From the NCBI RefSeq assembly GCF_019645875.1, contig NZ_CP081000.1, positions 992,001 through 1,056,000 on the forward strand: a stretch of 64,000 nt of DNA, written 5' to 3'. Shown piece after piece: positions 53,742-62,290 of the stretch. A model generated the notes under the pieces. That model ran no database searches, had not been told where the DNA came from, and saw only the letters and a list, made by a program, of their open reading frames with translations. Origin of the DNA: Mycolicibacterium senegalense. Lineage in GTDB: Bacteria > Actinomycetota > Actinomycetes > Mycobacteriales > Mycobacteriaceae. Every line of letters begins with the position of its first letter. Position 1 is the stretch's first letter. The position numbers and the translations under genes are program-made.

Positions 53742-55357
53742 CGACCTTGTCCCGCCGGGGGTTTCTCGGCGTAGGGGCGTCGGCGCTGTTGGGGGCGGCG
53801 GGCGCGGGCTGGTGGATCGACCGCCGGGCCGATCGAACCGTAACGCGGCCGCACTACCCGGCGATCGTGATCGGTAGCGGCTACGGCGGCGGGGTGTCGG
53901 CACTTCGGCTGGCGCAGGCCGGAATCGAGACGCTGGTCATCGAGAAGGGGCGGTCCTGGGACACCCCTGACGAGGACGGGACGCGCTTCTCCAAGATGTT
54001 GCCTGCCGACACCCGTGCAGGTTGGTTCAGCACCGTCCCGCCCAGTCTGGTCTCGTCGTTCCAGGGATTCTCGATCGACGCGGTGGCTGCGCACACCGGG
54101 TCGTCGCAGCCCGTCCAGGCCGGCGTGTGTGACCGGACGAAGTTCGGAGACCACAACGTCTTTCGCGGGATCGGGGTGGGCGGGGGCTCGTTGGTCAATG
54201 CCGCGGTGGCAGCCGTTCCGACCGCTCGCCAGGTCGCCGAATGCTTCCCGGACATCGGGGTGGACGAGTTTCTCGGAACCTACATCGAGCGGGCGAAGCG
54301 GACCCTGCGGATCAGCTACCGCGACATGGACTGGTTCGAACGCACACCCTGGTTTCAGTTCGCCCGGGTGGGGCGTGAATATGCCGCGGCTGCAGGCTAT
54401 CCGGTCGACTACAACGGCAGCGCGTACTCGTTCGACTACATGTTGGGTGAAGAGGCGGGCACCGCTGCCCGCTCGGCGTTCGCATTCGAGCAGCAGTTCG
54501 GCAACAATCACGGCCGCATCGGCAGTGTCGACCAGACCTATATCGCTTCGGCGGTGGCCACCGGAAAGGTGACGGTGCGGCCGCTGACGGAGGTCACCGC
54601 GATCCGCCGCGAAGGGCGGGACGAGTATGTGGTTTCAACTCGTTCGATCGATCGTTGGGGCAATGAGCTGGGGCGCGACGAAATCGGTTGTGAGAAATTG
54701 TTTCTGAGTGCCGGGGTGATAGGCACCAGTGAGATATTGCTCCGCGCTCGGGAAACCGGCGCCCTGCCGGATCTCGATGACGCGGTGGGGCGCGGTTACG
54801 GCAACAACGGCGATGTGATGTTGGCACACTGGCTCAAGGACAGCGACCCGGCGGGCACCGAGCAGTCGCTGCTCGGGCTGATCAACCTCGACGGCCGGGC
54901 CGACCCCGAAAACCCGGTGTACGCCACGATGTTTTCGATTCCGCTACCGGTCGAGACCTTTCTGCTGGGCTACTACGTGATGGTCAAGACCGGCGACCGC
55001 GCCGCCATCGAATACGACCGGGTCTCCGATTCCGTCACCATCGATTGGCCGAGCGCGTACACCGACCACCTGATCGAGCGGGCGCGAGCAGTGTTCGACA
55101 AAGTTCTCGGGGTCAACGGCGTGGACTATCGCGATGACATCTTCTCGGGGCAGATGTTCGCCCCCAACACCGTTCATCCCCTCGGCGGCTGTGTGCGCGG
55201 TGCGGCGACCGATGCATTCGGTCGCGTCAAGGGCTACCAGAACCTCTATGTCAACGATGCCTCGCTGATTCCGGGGTACCTCGGCTGTAACCCGTTCATG
55301 TCCATCACTGCGCTGGCGGAGCGAAACATCGAGGCCGTGCTTGAGGGCCGCCACTGA
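53738..55357 (+). CDS. Tat-exported GMC oxidoreductase, cholesterol-oxidase-like
   Basis: A 539-residue FAD oxidase. The N-terminus SRRGFLGVGASALLGAAGAGWW is a twin-arginine signal. The FAD loop is IGSGYGGGVSALRLAQAG, with RGIGVGGGSLVNAAV as the second FAD region; the C-terminus has HPLGGCV (H480) and CNPFMSITALAERN (N518). The overall order and length match Streptomyces-type class I cholesterol oxidase as I recall it. In that enzyme a glutamate (E361) drives isomerisation; the aligned residue here is T397 (VYATMFSIPLPVET). The ATG overlaps the alkB stop, so the two are coupled, suggesting oxidation of an alcohol made by AlkB. Confidence 0.85.
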   Translation: MTTLSRRGFLGVGASALLGAAGAGWWIDRRADRTVTRPHYPAIVIGSGYGGGVSALRLAQAGIETLVIEKGRSWDTPDEDGTRFSKMLPADTRAGWFSTVPPSLVSSFQGFSIDAVAAHTGSSQPVQAGVCDRTKFGDHNVFRGIGVGGGSLVNAAVAAVPTARQVAECFPDIGVDEFLGTYIERAKRTLRISYRDMDWFERTPWFQFARVGREYAAAAGYPVDYNGSAYSFDYMLGEEAGTAARSAFAFEQQFGNNHGRIGSVDQTYIASAVATGKVTVRPLTEVTAIRREGRDEYVVSTRSIDRWGNELGRDEIGCEKLFLSAGVIGTSEILLRARETGALPDLDDAVGRGYGNNGDVMLAHWLKDSDPAGTEQSLLGLINLDGRADPENPVYATMFSIPLPVETFLLGYYVMVKTGDRAAIEYDRVSDSVTIDWPSAYTDHLIERARAVFDKVLGVNGVDYRDDIFSGQMFAPNTVHPLGGCVRGAATDAFGRVKGYQNLYVNDASLIPGYLGCNPFMSITALAERNIEAVLEGRH

Positions 55358-55379
55358 ACACGTTCGCGGCGGCCGACAT

Positions 55380-57413
55380 TCAGGACACTGTTACCGTGCC
55401 GATCGGGTAGCCGCCAGTGCTGTCGCGGCCGGCCTGCGCGAGCCGCATCGGAGGCATGTTGGTCACCACGTTCGTGCCGGCAGCCTTGTGCTCATTCCAC
55501 ACGACCTTTGCCGCGACGTTGTACACGCCGGCCGACAGGCCTGTGGTCGACAGGCTCACCGTGTCGTCGGCAGCCTGCGGTGTGGGTTCGTTGGTGGTGT
55601 CGGTGTAATTCTGCGCAGCCGCCAGCTTCTGCAGTGCGAGTGGGGAATTGACGGTGCGTCGCACGGTTCCGGCCGCGTCGCGCAGCTCGTAGGTGATCTG
55701 CCAGGCATCGTAGGTCGGCGCGCTGCCGAAGTTCGCCCAGCGCACCGTGAGAGGTACCGCACTGCCCGCCGTGGCAGTTCCGGGCAGGGACGCCGCCGTC
55801 ATCGCGTAGCGATAGCCGCTGAACTTGTTGGCCTTGGCCCACTGCTGGTAGAGGTCCGACGGCATCGATGTCGAACCCTGGTACATCGGCACCGTGCTCG
55901 ACAGCATCGATACGTGGAAGTTCACGGTGTCCTTGACGCCCTTGTCGAAGAACGCCTGGTTGCCGTCCGGGGCGAAGTTGCACCATTCGGTGACGACCGG
56001 AGCGGTACGCCACCGTTCGAGCAATACCGGGATGATGGGGTCGTTGCCCTGCACATACTGCGAGTAGGGGTTGACCGCCCAGGTCTGGGGAGGTTCGTAG
56101 ACGCCGAGGCAGTCCGCCCGGACTCCGACCGGTCGCCTGGTCGTCGACAGCACGGGGCTGTCGCGCATCGCCTGTTTGACGATCTCGGCGTTCTGGGCGG
56201 TGGTCAGCACGCGGGTATCGGGAAACGCTCGCAGCGTCGCGTTGACGATCCGGGCGATCGACGGCTTGGTGATGTACTGGTCCTGGTACTGGCTGTAGTA
56301 GCCGAGGGCGGCGACGCTGTTGGCCGGTGCCGGTCCCGGTACGCCGAGCGAGTCGCGCATGAACGCGTTGTGGTTCTCACTGAAATCGCCGTAGCCGGAC
56401 AACTCGAACCAGGCCACGCGTTCGTCTTTGTTGTATCGGTTGCCCAGAGCGGTCACCAGGTTCTCCACGGCGCTCAGATAGCCGTCGTGGTTCCAGTTCG
56501 GGACCACATGCGTGATCCCGTTGCGCACGTAGTTGCCGGTCGCTCCTGGCGCGGCGCGCAGCCAGTCCGGGACCGAAACGTTGGTGGCGGCCGGATAGGA
56601 AGTGCGGCAGCACGATGCGAAGGCCATGATCCGGAAATGGAATCGCTTACCCGCCGCGGCCGCCGTGGCGATCGCGTTGTCGATGGGGGCGAAGTTGAAC
56701 GTGCGGGCATCGGTCGGTTGTATGTCGCGCCATTCGTATCGGGCCCCCGCGTCGGCCGCGGCGGGCCAGGCCGGATAGGCGCTCTGTGCCGGCTGGCTCT
56801 GGGGGAACAGGCCGACGCCGAGGTTCTCGTACTGGCCGCGTTGAGCATTGGTGAGGTCGGCCGCCGTGAACGGGATGACGGCGCCGAGGGATATCGAACC
56901 AGGCGTGCCGGGGGGTGTGGTCGGGCCGCCGGCTACGAAGGTGAGCTTGTCCACCAACAGGTTTCGGTCACACAGCAGAGATCGCGCGTCGTTCGTATAG
57001 GCCACGGTGACGGCATGCGACCCGGCCGGGATGTTGACGGTGGTGGCGTAATCGGTCCAGGTCGTGGCGTTGACGGTGGTGGTGCCGACCATGGTGCCGT
57101 CGATTCCCACCACCATGGTCGGCATGCCTTGGCAGCGTTGCCCCTTGGCCCGCACGACCACCTTGACTACCGCGGGCAGGGACAGGGTCGCCGTTGCCGT
57201 CGAGTTCGCCCACATCCCCAGTGCCCGACCGGTTGATGCGCTGGAGTCGTTGAACACCGAGCCGCTCGCGGCGGGCTGGATGGTCATCGCCTCGGCCTCC
57301 AGTGCGGTCGAATCAGCCGCTTGCGCAGGAGGGCTGACGTTGATCACGCACAGCACGGTCGCCAGCAGAACTGCTACTCCCGCGACGAACAGGGTAGGAC
57401 GCAGGGACAGCAT
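55380..57413 (-). CDS. Secreted DUF4832-type protein with N-terminal carbohydrate-binding-like domain
   Basis: A 677-residue exported protein. The signal peptide ends about residue 33 (PAQA). Residues 36-162 form a beta-sandwich resembling a CBM60/CBM35-type carbohydrate-binding module (LEAEAMTIQP...AKGQRCQGMPTMVVGIDGTMVG...LLVDKLTFVAGG). A threonine/proline linker leads to the same glycosidase-like domain as the lipoprotein at 36773 (RGQYENLGVGLFPQ, FRIMAFASCCRTSYP, WFELSGYGDFSENH with E337, VVTEWCNFAP with E476), then the same C-terminal beta-sandwich. It ends the accessory locus. A role in cutting or binding the exported polysaccharide is inferred. Confidence 0.78.
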   Translation of the reverse strand: MLSLRPTLFVAGVAVLLATVLCVINVSPPAQAADSTALEAEAMTIQPAASGSVFNDSSASTGRALGMWANSTATATLSLPAVVKVVVRAKGQRCQGMPTMVVGIDGTMVGTTTVNATTWTDYATTVNIPAGSHAVTVAYTNDARSLLCDRNLLVDKLTFVAGGPTTPPGTPGSISLGAVIPFTAADLTNAQRGQYENLGVGLFPQSQPAQSAYPAWPAAADAGARYEWRDIQPTDARTFNFAPIDNAIATAAAAGKRFHFRIMAFASCCRTSYPAATNVSVPDWLRAAPGATGNYVRNGITHVVPNWNHDGYLSAVENLVTALGNRYNKDERVAWFELSGYGDFSENHNAFMRDSLGVPGPAPANSVAALGYYSQYQDQYITKPSIARIVNATLRAFPDTRVLTTAQNAEIVKQAMRDSPVLSTTRRPVGVRADCLGVYEPPQTWAVNPYSQYVQGNDPIIPVLLERWRTAPVVTEWCNFAPDGNQAFFDKGVKDTVNFHVSMLSSTVPMYQGSTSMPSDLYQQWAKANKFSGYRYAMTAASLPGTATAGSAVPLTVRWANFGSAPTYDAWQITYELRDAAGTVRRTVNSPLALQKLAAAQNYTDTTNEPTPQAADDTVSLSTTGLSAGVYNVAAKVVWNEHKAAGTNVVTNMPPMRLAQAGRDSTGGYPIGTVTVS

Positions 57414-57538
57414 GGCGGCTCCTCGGAGGAGAGCTTCAATTTTGCTGCTTCAGCATTCCTGGTAGCCACTCAGTTCACAAACGGAACACCTATCACTTTG
57501 GTAACGATGGTGCTGTCGCTTGCCCGCGACCGGTCGAG

Positions 57539-58315
57539 CTATTCGGCGGCGCGGGTGGCCGGATGCACCGCGACCAGACCCAGGGCGCTGCGGCGCCGGC
57601 ACATCGCGGCCAGCTCGGCGTAGGCCTTCTCGCCGAGCAGCTCGGTCAGCTCGGGGGCGTAGGACTCGAACACCGGCCGGGCGCCGACGTGTGCGCCGGG
57701 ATCGCCGGTGCAGTACCAGTGCAGATCGGCGCCGCCCTCACCCCAGCCGCGCCGGTCGTATTCGGTGATGACGGTGCGCAGGATCTGGGTGTCGTCGGGG
57801 CGGGTGACCCATTCCTGGCTGCGCCGGATCGGCAACTGCCAGCACACGTCGGGCTTCATGGTCAGCGGCTCGACGCCGAGTTTCAGGGCCTTGCTGTGCA
57901 GCGCACATCCGATGCCGCCCGGAAAGCCCGGCCGGTTCAGGAAGATGCACGCCCCCTTGTACTTTCGGGTCCGCAGATTGGGCTTGCCGTCGTACTCGTC
58001 GTCTTCCAGGTAGCCCTTGCGACCCAGGCCCTTGTCCCGGAACTGCCAGTCCTCGTCGGTCAGCTGTTTGACCGCGTCGTCCAACCGGGCCCGGTCGTCG
58101 TCGTCGGAAAGGAACGCGCCGTGCGAGCAGCAGCCGTCGTCGGGACGGCCCTCGACGGTGCCCTTGCAGGCCGGGGTGCCGAACACACACGTCCAGCGGG
58201 ACAGCAGCCACGTCATATCGGCCGCGATCAGATGTGTCGCGTCCTCCGGGTCATAGAACTCCACCCATTCACGGGCAAAGTCCAGTTCGACTTCGCCGGG
58301 ATGCACATCTGCCAC
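57539..58315 (-). CDS. Cysteine-rich conserved protein (Rv0495c-like)
   Basis: A 258-residue protein with cysteines in clusters: [49 protein letters not shown] and WYCTGDP. The spacing suggests bound metal, either zinc or an iron-sulfur centre. It matches M. tuberculosis Rv0495c closely as I recall it. I start at GTG 58315 ([17 protein letters not shown]); the frame is open to 58432. Function unknown. It marks the return to the conserved chromosomal order after the accessory locus, and it is divergent from the Ppx/GppA gene. Confidence 0.83.
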   Translation of the reverse strand: MADVHPGEVELDFAREWVEFYDPEDATHLIAADMTWLLSRWTCVFGTPACKGTVEGRPDDGCCSHGAFLSDDDDRARLDDAVKQLTDEDWQFRDKGLGRKGYLEDDEYDGKPNLRTRKYKGACIFLNRPGFPGGIGCALHSKALKLGVEPLTMKPDVCWQLPIRRSQEWVTRPDDTQILRTVITEYDRRGWGEGGADLHWYCTGDPGAHVGARPVFESYAPELTELLGEKAYAELAAMCRRRSALGLVAVHPATRAAE

Positions 58316-58465
58316 GGCGCAAACGGTACTCGCATATGGCGGAACACATTTCCCAACCGCGGCGCGACGCGCGGTGGGACATGCCACAGGCCGGGTCCGC
58401 CGCTGTCGCGCGTCCGCGGGAGGTCCGGCCACGAAGCGCTGGTCGGTTGCGGTTAGGTTGGTGCG

Positions 58466-59464
58466 GTGCGGTTAGGCGTGCTCGATGTCGGTAGTAACAC
58501 GGTTCATCTTCTCGTGGTGGATGCACGCCGTGGCGGGCACCCGACCCCGATGAGCTCCACGAAGGCGGCCCTGCGGCTGGCCGAGGCGATCGACGGCTCG
58601 GGCAAGCTGACCCGCAAGGGGGCGGACAGCCTGGTGGCCACCGTTGACGAGTTCGCCAAAATCGCCACCAGCTCGGGATGCGCCGAGCTGATGGCGTTTG
58701 CCACCTCGGCCGTGCGTGACGCCACGAACTCTGAGGAAGTCCTGGCAAGAGTGCGGGCCGAGACCGGGGTGTCCCTCGGTGTGCTCAGCGGCGTCGACGA
58801 GTCCCGGCTGACCTTTCTGGCGGTGCGCCGCTGGTATGGCTGGAGTGCGGGCCGGATCGTCAACATCGACATCGGCGGCGGCTCGCTGGAGCTGTCGAGC
58901 GGGGTGGACGAGGAGCCCGAGGTGGCGCTGTCGCTGCCGCTGGGCGCAGGACGACTGACCAGGGAATGGTTGGCCGAAGACCCACCTGGGCGGCGCCGGG
59001 TCGCGATGCTGCGGGACTGGTTGGCCACCGAACTCGCCGACGCCGGTGCGACGATGCGCCGCTCGGGCAATCCGGACCTGGCCGTCGCGACGTCGAAGAC
59101 GTTCCGCTCTCTGGCCCGACTGACCGGGGCAGCGCCCTCGGGCGCCGGCCCGCGGGTGAAGCGGACCCTCACCGCGGCTGGATTAAGACAGCTCATAGCT
59201 TTCATCTCTAGGATGACAGCGGCTGACCGTGCCGAGCTGGAAGGGGTGAGTGCCGAGCGGGCACCACAGATCGTGGCCGGTGCTTTGGTAGCTGAAGCTA
59301 GTATGCGAGCACTGGAGATCGATTCCGTCGACATTTGCCCCTGGGCGTTGCGGGAAGGGTTGATTCTGCGGAAACTCGACAGCGAGGCCGACGGCACAGC
59401 CTTGGTAGAGACGTCGGCGCGGGACGCCGGACGTCAAGGAAAGCTAGCCCCAAAGGCAACATAG
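58466..59464 (+). CDS. ppx1: Exopolyphosphatase/guanosine pentaphosphatase family protein
   Basis: A 332-residue Ppx/GppA phosphatase of the ASKHA fold, matching Rv0496 (PPX1). [17 protein letters not shown] is the first phosphate loop, [15 protein letters not shown] the middle, and [16 protein letters not shown] the second loop. Such enzymes shorten polyphosphate or cut pppGpp; the M. tuberculosis enzyme acts on short-chain polyphosphate. Start is GTG 58466. It is followed after two bases by a membrane-protein gene. Confidence 0.92.
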   Translation: MRLGVLDVGSNTVHLLVVDARRGGHPTPMSSTKAALRLAEAIDGSGKLTRKGADSLVATVDEFAKIATSSGCAELMAFATSAVRDATNSEEVLARVRAETGVSLGVLSGVDESRLTFLAVRRWYGWSAGRIVNIDIGGGSLELSSGVDEEPEVALSLPLGAGRLTREWLAEDPPGRRRVAMLRDWLATELADAGATMRRSGNPDLAVATSKTFRSLARLTGAAPSGAGPRVKRTLTAAGLRQLIAFISRMTAADRAELEGVSAERAPQIVAGALVAEASMRALEIDSVDICPWALREGLILRKLDSEADGTALVETSARDAGRQGKLAPKAT

Positions 59465-59466
59465 GT

Positions 59467-60564
59467 ATGACAGGACCAGAGAACAACCCATCCGGCACCC
59501 GACCGATCTCGGTAGCGGAGTTGCTGGCGAAGAACGGGACGATCGGGGCACCTCCGGTCGGCGGTCGTCGTCGGCGTCGTCGCGGAAACAGCGACGCGGT
59601 GACCGTCGCCGAACTCACCGGTGAAATCCCCGTCATCACCGACGACATCGAGTTCGAGCCCGACGAGCCGTCGGTTCCGGCCCCTGACCCCCTGGTCGAC
59701 ACCGCCGTCGTGGCACCGATCCTGGATGAGCCGCCGGCGCCGCGGGAACAGCGGCGCGAGGAGCCCCGGGGTCGCAACGGCGGCCCGCGGCCCGCTCGGG
59801 TCAAGCCGCCGGCCAGGCCGGCCGAGCCCGAGGAGGTGCGCACCGAGGCCGAGGACGACTACGACGCGCATCTGGCGGCCCGCGACGCCGACCCGGAACC
59901 CGTCGAGTTCCGGCCCCGCCCGCGCCGCGCCCCGTACAAGCGGCCGGCCCGCGACTATCAGCCGTCGGGCACGGGCGCCGAGCGGATGAGCCCCGACCCG
60001 CTCTACGACCTAGACGAGGACGAGGCCGAGCCGGCCGACGCACTGGTCGAAGCCGACGTTCACGACCTCCACGAGGTGGACGCCGACGACGCCGCGTACG
60101 ACGACTACGACGACGAGTACGGGGACCGCCCCTACGGCTCGATCGGGACGCTGTTCGGCGGCGACTCGGATGTCGACGACCGGCGCCGGCCCCGCGGCGA
60201 TGCCGACGAACTCGACGAGGACCTGTCCGAGGGCGCCCGCGACGCCGATGGCTTCGACGACCACGACGAGCACGACGGGTACGACGAGGAAACCGAGCCC
60301 AACTCCCCGCTGGTGCGGGCGTTGTGGATCGTCGGGCAGTGCGTGATCGCGGTGGCCTTCGGTGCCGGCCTGTTCATCGCCTTCGATCAGCTGTGGAAGT
60401 GGAACACCATCGTCGCGCTCGTGCTCGGCGTGCTGGTGATCCTCGGCCTGGCCGGAGGCGTGCGCGTGGTCCGCAAGACCGAGGACATCGGCAGCACGCT
60501 GACCGCCGTCGCGGTCGGAGCGCTGGTGACCTTCGGGCCATTGGCGCTGCTGCAGGCCAGTTAA
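59467..60564 (+). CDS. Membrane protein with long acidic cytoplasmic region (Rv0497-like)
   Basis: A 365-residue protein. The first 270 residues are disordered, with an SVAELLAKNGTIGAPPVGGRRRRRRG motif at the start, a second VTVAELTGEIPVI, and long Asp/Glu runs. Two or three membrane segments lie at the C-terminus (LWIVGQCVIAVAFGAGLFIAF, IVALVLGVLVILGLAGGVRVV, LTAVAVGALVTFGPLALL). The orthologue is known as a serine/threonine kinase substrate in mycobacteria. Function unknown. It is two bases after the phosphatase gene. Confidence 0.85.
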   Translation: MTGPENNPSGTRPISVAELLAKNGTIGAPPVGGRRRRRRGNSDAVTVAELTGEIPVITDDIEFEPDEPSVPAPDPLVDTAVVAPILDEPPAPREQRREEPRGRNGGPRPARVKPPARPAEPEEVRTEAEDDYDAHLAARDADPEPVEFRPRPRRAPYKRPARDYQPSGTGAERMSPDPLYDLDEDEAEPADALVEADVHDLHEVDADDAAYDDYDDEYGDRPYGSIGTLFGGDSDVDDRRRPRGDADELDEDLSEGARDADGFDDHDEHDGYDEETEPNSPLVRALWIVGQCVIAVAFGAGLFIAFDQLWKWNTIVALVLGVLVILGLAGGVRVVRKTEDIGSTLTAVAVGALVTFGPLALLQAS

Positions 60565-60586
60565 CGACCCAGTACACAATTAGGTC

Positions 60587-61432
60587 GTGCGCCCCGCCAT
60601 CAAGATCGGCCTGTCCACCGCCTCGGTCTATCCGCTGAGGACGGAGGCTGCCTTCGAGTACGCCGCCCGGCTCGGCTACGACGGCGTGGAGCTCATGGTG
60701 TGGGCCGAGTCGGTCAGCCAGGACATCAAGGCGGTGCAGAAGCTGTCCGCCGACTACGGCGTGCCGGTGCTGTCGGTGCATGCACCCTGTCTGCTGATCT
60801 CGCAGCGCGTCTGGGGCGCCAATCCGATCCCGAAGCTGGAACGCAGCGTGCGCGCGGCCGAAGAGCTGGGTGCGCAGACCGTCGTCGTGCATCCGCCGTT
60901 CCGCTGGCAACGCCGTTACGCCGAGGGATTCAGCGACCAGGTCGCGCAGTTGGAAGCCGACAGCGAGGTCCTGGTGGCGGTGGAGAACATGTTTCCCTTT
61001 CGTGCCGACCGGTTCTTCGGGGCGGGCGGCACGTCCATCGAGCGCATGCGGAAGCGCGGCGGGCGGCCCGGCCCGGGCATTTCCGCGTTCGCGCCGTCCT
61101 ACGACCCGCTGGACGGCAATCACGCGCACTACACGCTGGACCTGAGCCACACCGCCACGGCAGGCACCGACGCCATCGACATGGCCCGGCGCATGGGTGA
61201 CGGCCTGGTGCACCTGCACCTGGCCGACGGCAAGGGCGCGTCCACCGACGAGCATCTGGTTCCCGGCCGCGGCACCCAACCCGCCGCCGAGGTCTGCCAG
61301 ATGCTGGCGGCGAGCGATTTCTCCGGCCATGTGGTCCTGGAGGTCACCACCTCGGCGGCCAAGACCGCCGTCGAACGCGAGGCGCTGCTGACCGAGTCGC
61401 TCCAGTTCGCCCGCAAGCACCTGTTGCGCTGA
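60587..61432 (+). CDS. Xylose-isomerase-like TIM-barrel protein (Rv0498-like)
   Basis: A 281-residue sugar phosphate isomerase/epimerase-type protein (AP endonuclease 2 superfamily). KIGLSTASVYPLRTEAAFEYAARLGYDGVELMVWAE is the N-terminal strand-helix pair, VLSVHAPC and VVVHPPFRWQ supply candidate metal histidines, VLVAVENMF a glutamate, and HYTLDLSHTATAG and LVHLHLADG more ligands. Substrate is not known. Begins at GTG 60587. Confidence 0.87.
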   Translation: MRPAIKIGLSTASVYPLRTEAAFEYAARLGYDGVELMVWAESVSQDIKAVQKLSADYGVPVLSVHAPCLLISQRVWGANPIPKLERSVRAAEELGAQTVVVHPPFRWQRRYAEGFSDQVAQLEADSEVLVAVENMFPFRADRFFGAGGTSIERMRKRGGRPGPGISAFAPSYDPLDGNHAHYTLDLSHTATAGTDAIDMARRMGDGLVHLHLADGKGASTDEHLVPGRGTQPAAEVCQMLAASDFSGHVVLEVTTSAAKTAVEREALLTESLQFARKHLLR

Positions 61433-61464
61433 AACCCCGGCGCCATACCCACGAAGGACCGCAC

Positions 61465-62277
61465 ATGACCGGCTCCACCCTGTTCACCGATGCCATGGCG
61501 CTGACGCCGGCCGCTGACGGCGTCTATCACGGTGAGCTCAACGAGCACTGGACCATCGGGCCCAAGGTGCACGGCGGGGCCATGCTCGCGCTGTGTGCCA
61601 ACGCGGCACGCACCGAGTTGGGTACGTCCGCGCAGCCGATCGCGATATCGGCGAACTACCTGTGGGCGCCGGATCCCGGTCCGATGCAGGTGGTCACCAC
61701 GGTGCGCAAGCGGGGCCGGCGGATCGGCCTGGTGGACGTCGAGCTCCGGCAGGGCGAAAAGGTGGCGGTGACGGTGTCGGTGACCCTCGGCGAGCCCGAG
61801 CATCACGTGCCCCCGCTGTTGTCGTTCAACCCGGTGGTTCCGTTGATGACGCCCGAACCGCCACCCGGGCTGGAGCCGATCGGCCCCGGGCACCCGATGG
61901 AGCACGTCGTGCATCTGGCGCACGGCTGTGACATCCGGCCGGCGCTGCACACGATGGGCCCGCGCACCGACGGCGGGCCACCGGTTTTCGAGTACTGGGT
62001 GCGGCCGAAGGGAGTCGCTCCCGACGTGCTGTTCGCGCTCCTGTGCGGCGATGTGTCGGCCCCGGTCACCTTTGCCGTGGAACGCATGGGTTGGGCGCCC
62101 ACGGTCCAGCTGACGGCCTATCTGAGGGCCTTGCCGGCCGACGGCTGGCTGCGGGTGATGTGCACTTCGGTGCAGATCGGTCAGGACTGGTTCGACGAGG
62201 ACCACATCGTGGTCGACTGCGAGGGCCGGATCATCGTGCAGACGCGTCAGTTGGCGATGGTGCCGGCGTCGTCCTGA
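61465..62277 (+). CDS. Acyl-CoA thioesterase-like double hot-dog protein (Rv0499-like)
   Basis: A 270-residue protein with two hot-dog units, of the TesB-like thioesterase family. WTIGPKVHGGAMLALCANAARTEL is the first helix region with the H-G-G motif; a second unit begins near VFEYWVRPKGVAPDVLFALLCGDVSAPVTF. The last strand reads DHIVVDCEGRIIVQTRQLAMVP, typical of the family. It likely hydrolyses acyl-CoA; the chain length is not known. The ATG has AAGGA upstream and lies 32 bases after the previous gene. Confidence 0.85.
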   Translation: MTGSTLFTDAMALTPAADGVYHGELNEHWTIGPKVHGGAMLALCANAARTELGTSAQPIAISANYLWAPDPGPMQVVTTVRKRGRRIGLVDVELRQGEKVAVTVSVTLGEPEHHVPPLLSFNPVVPLMTPEPPPGLEPIGPGHPMEHVVHLAHGCDIRPALHTMGPRTDGGPPVFEYWVRPKGVAPDVLFALLCGDVSAPVTFAVERMGWAPTVQLTAYLRALPADGWLRVMCTSVQIGQDWFDEDHIVVDCEGRIIVQTRQLAMVPASS

Positions 62278-62290
62278 CGCCCGTCATGGG

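Noticed and set aside
55341..57236. A 631-residue forward open frame opposite the DUF4832-type gene
   Set aside because: Arg/Val/Gly-rich with no domain; the minus-strand protein has a signal peptide, conserved blocks and a paralogue.
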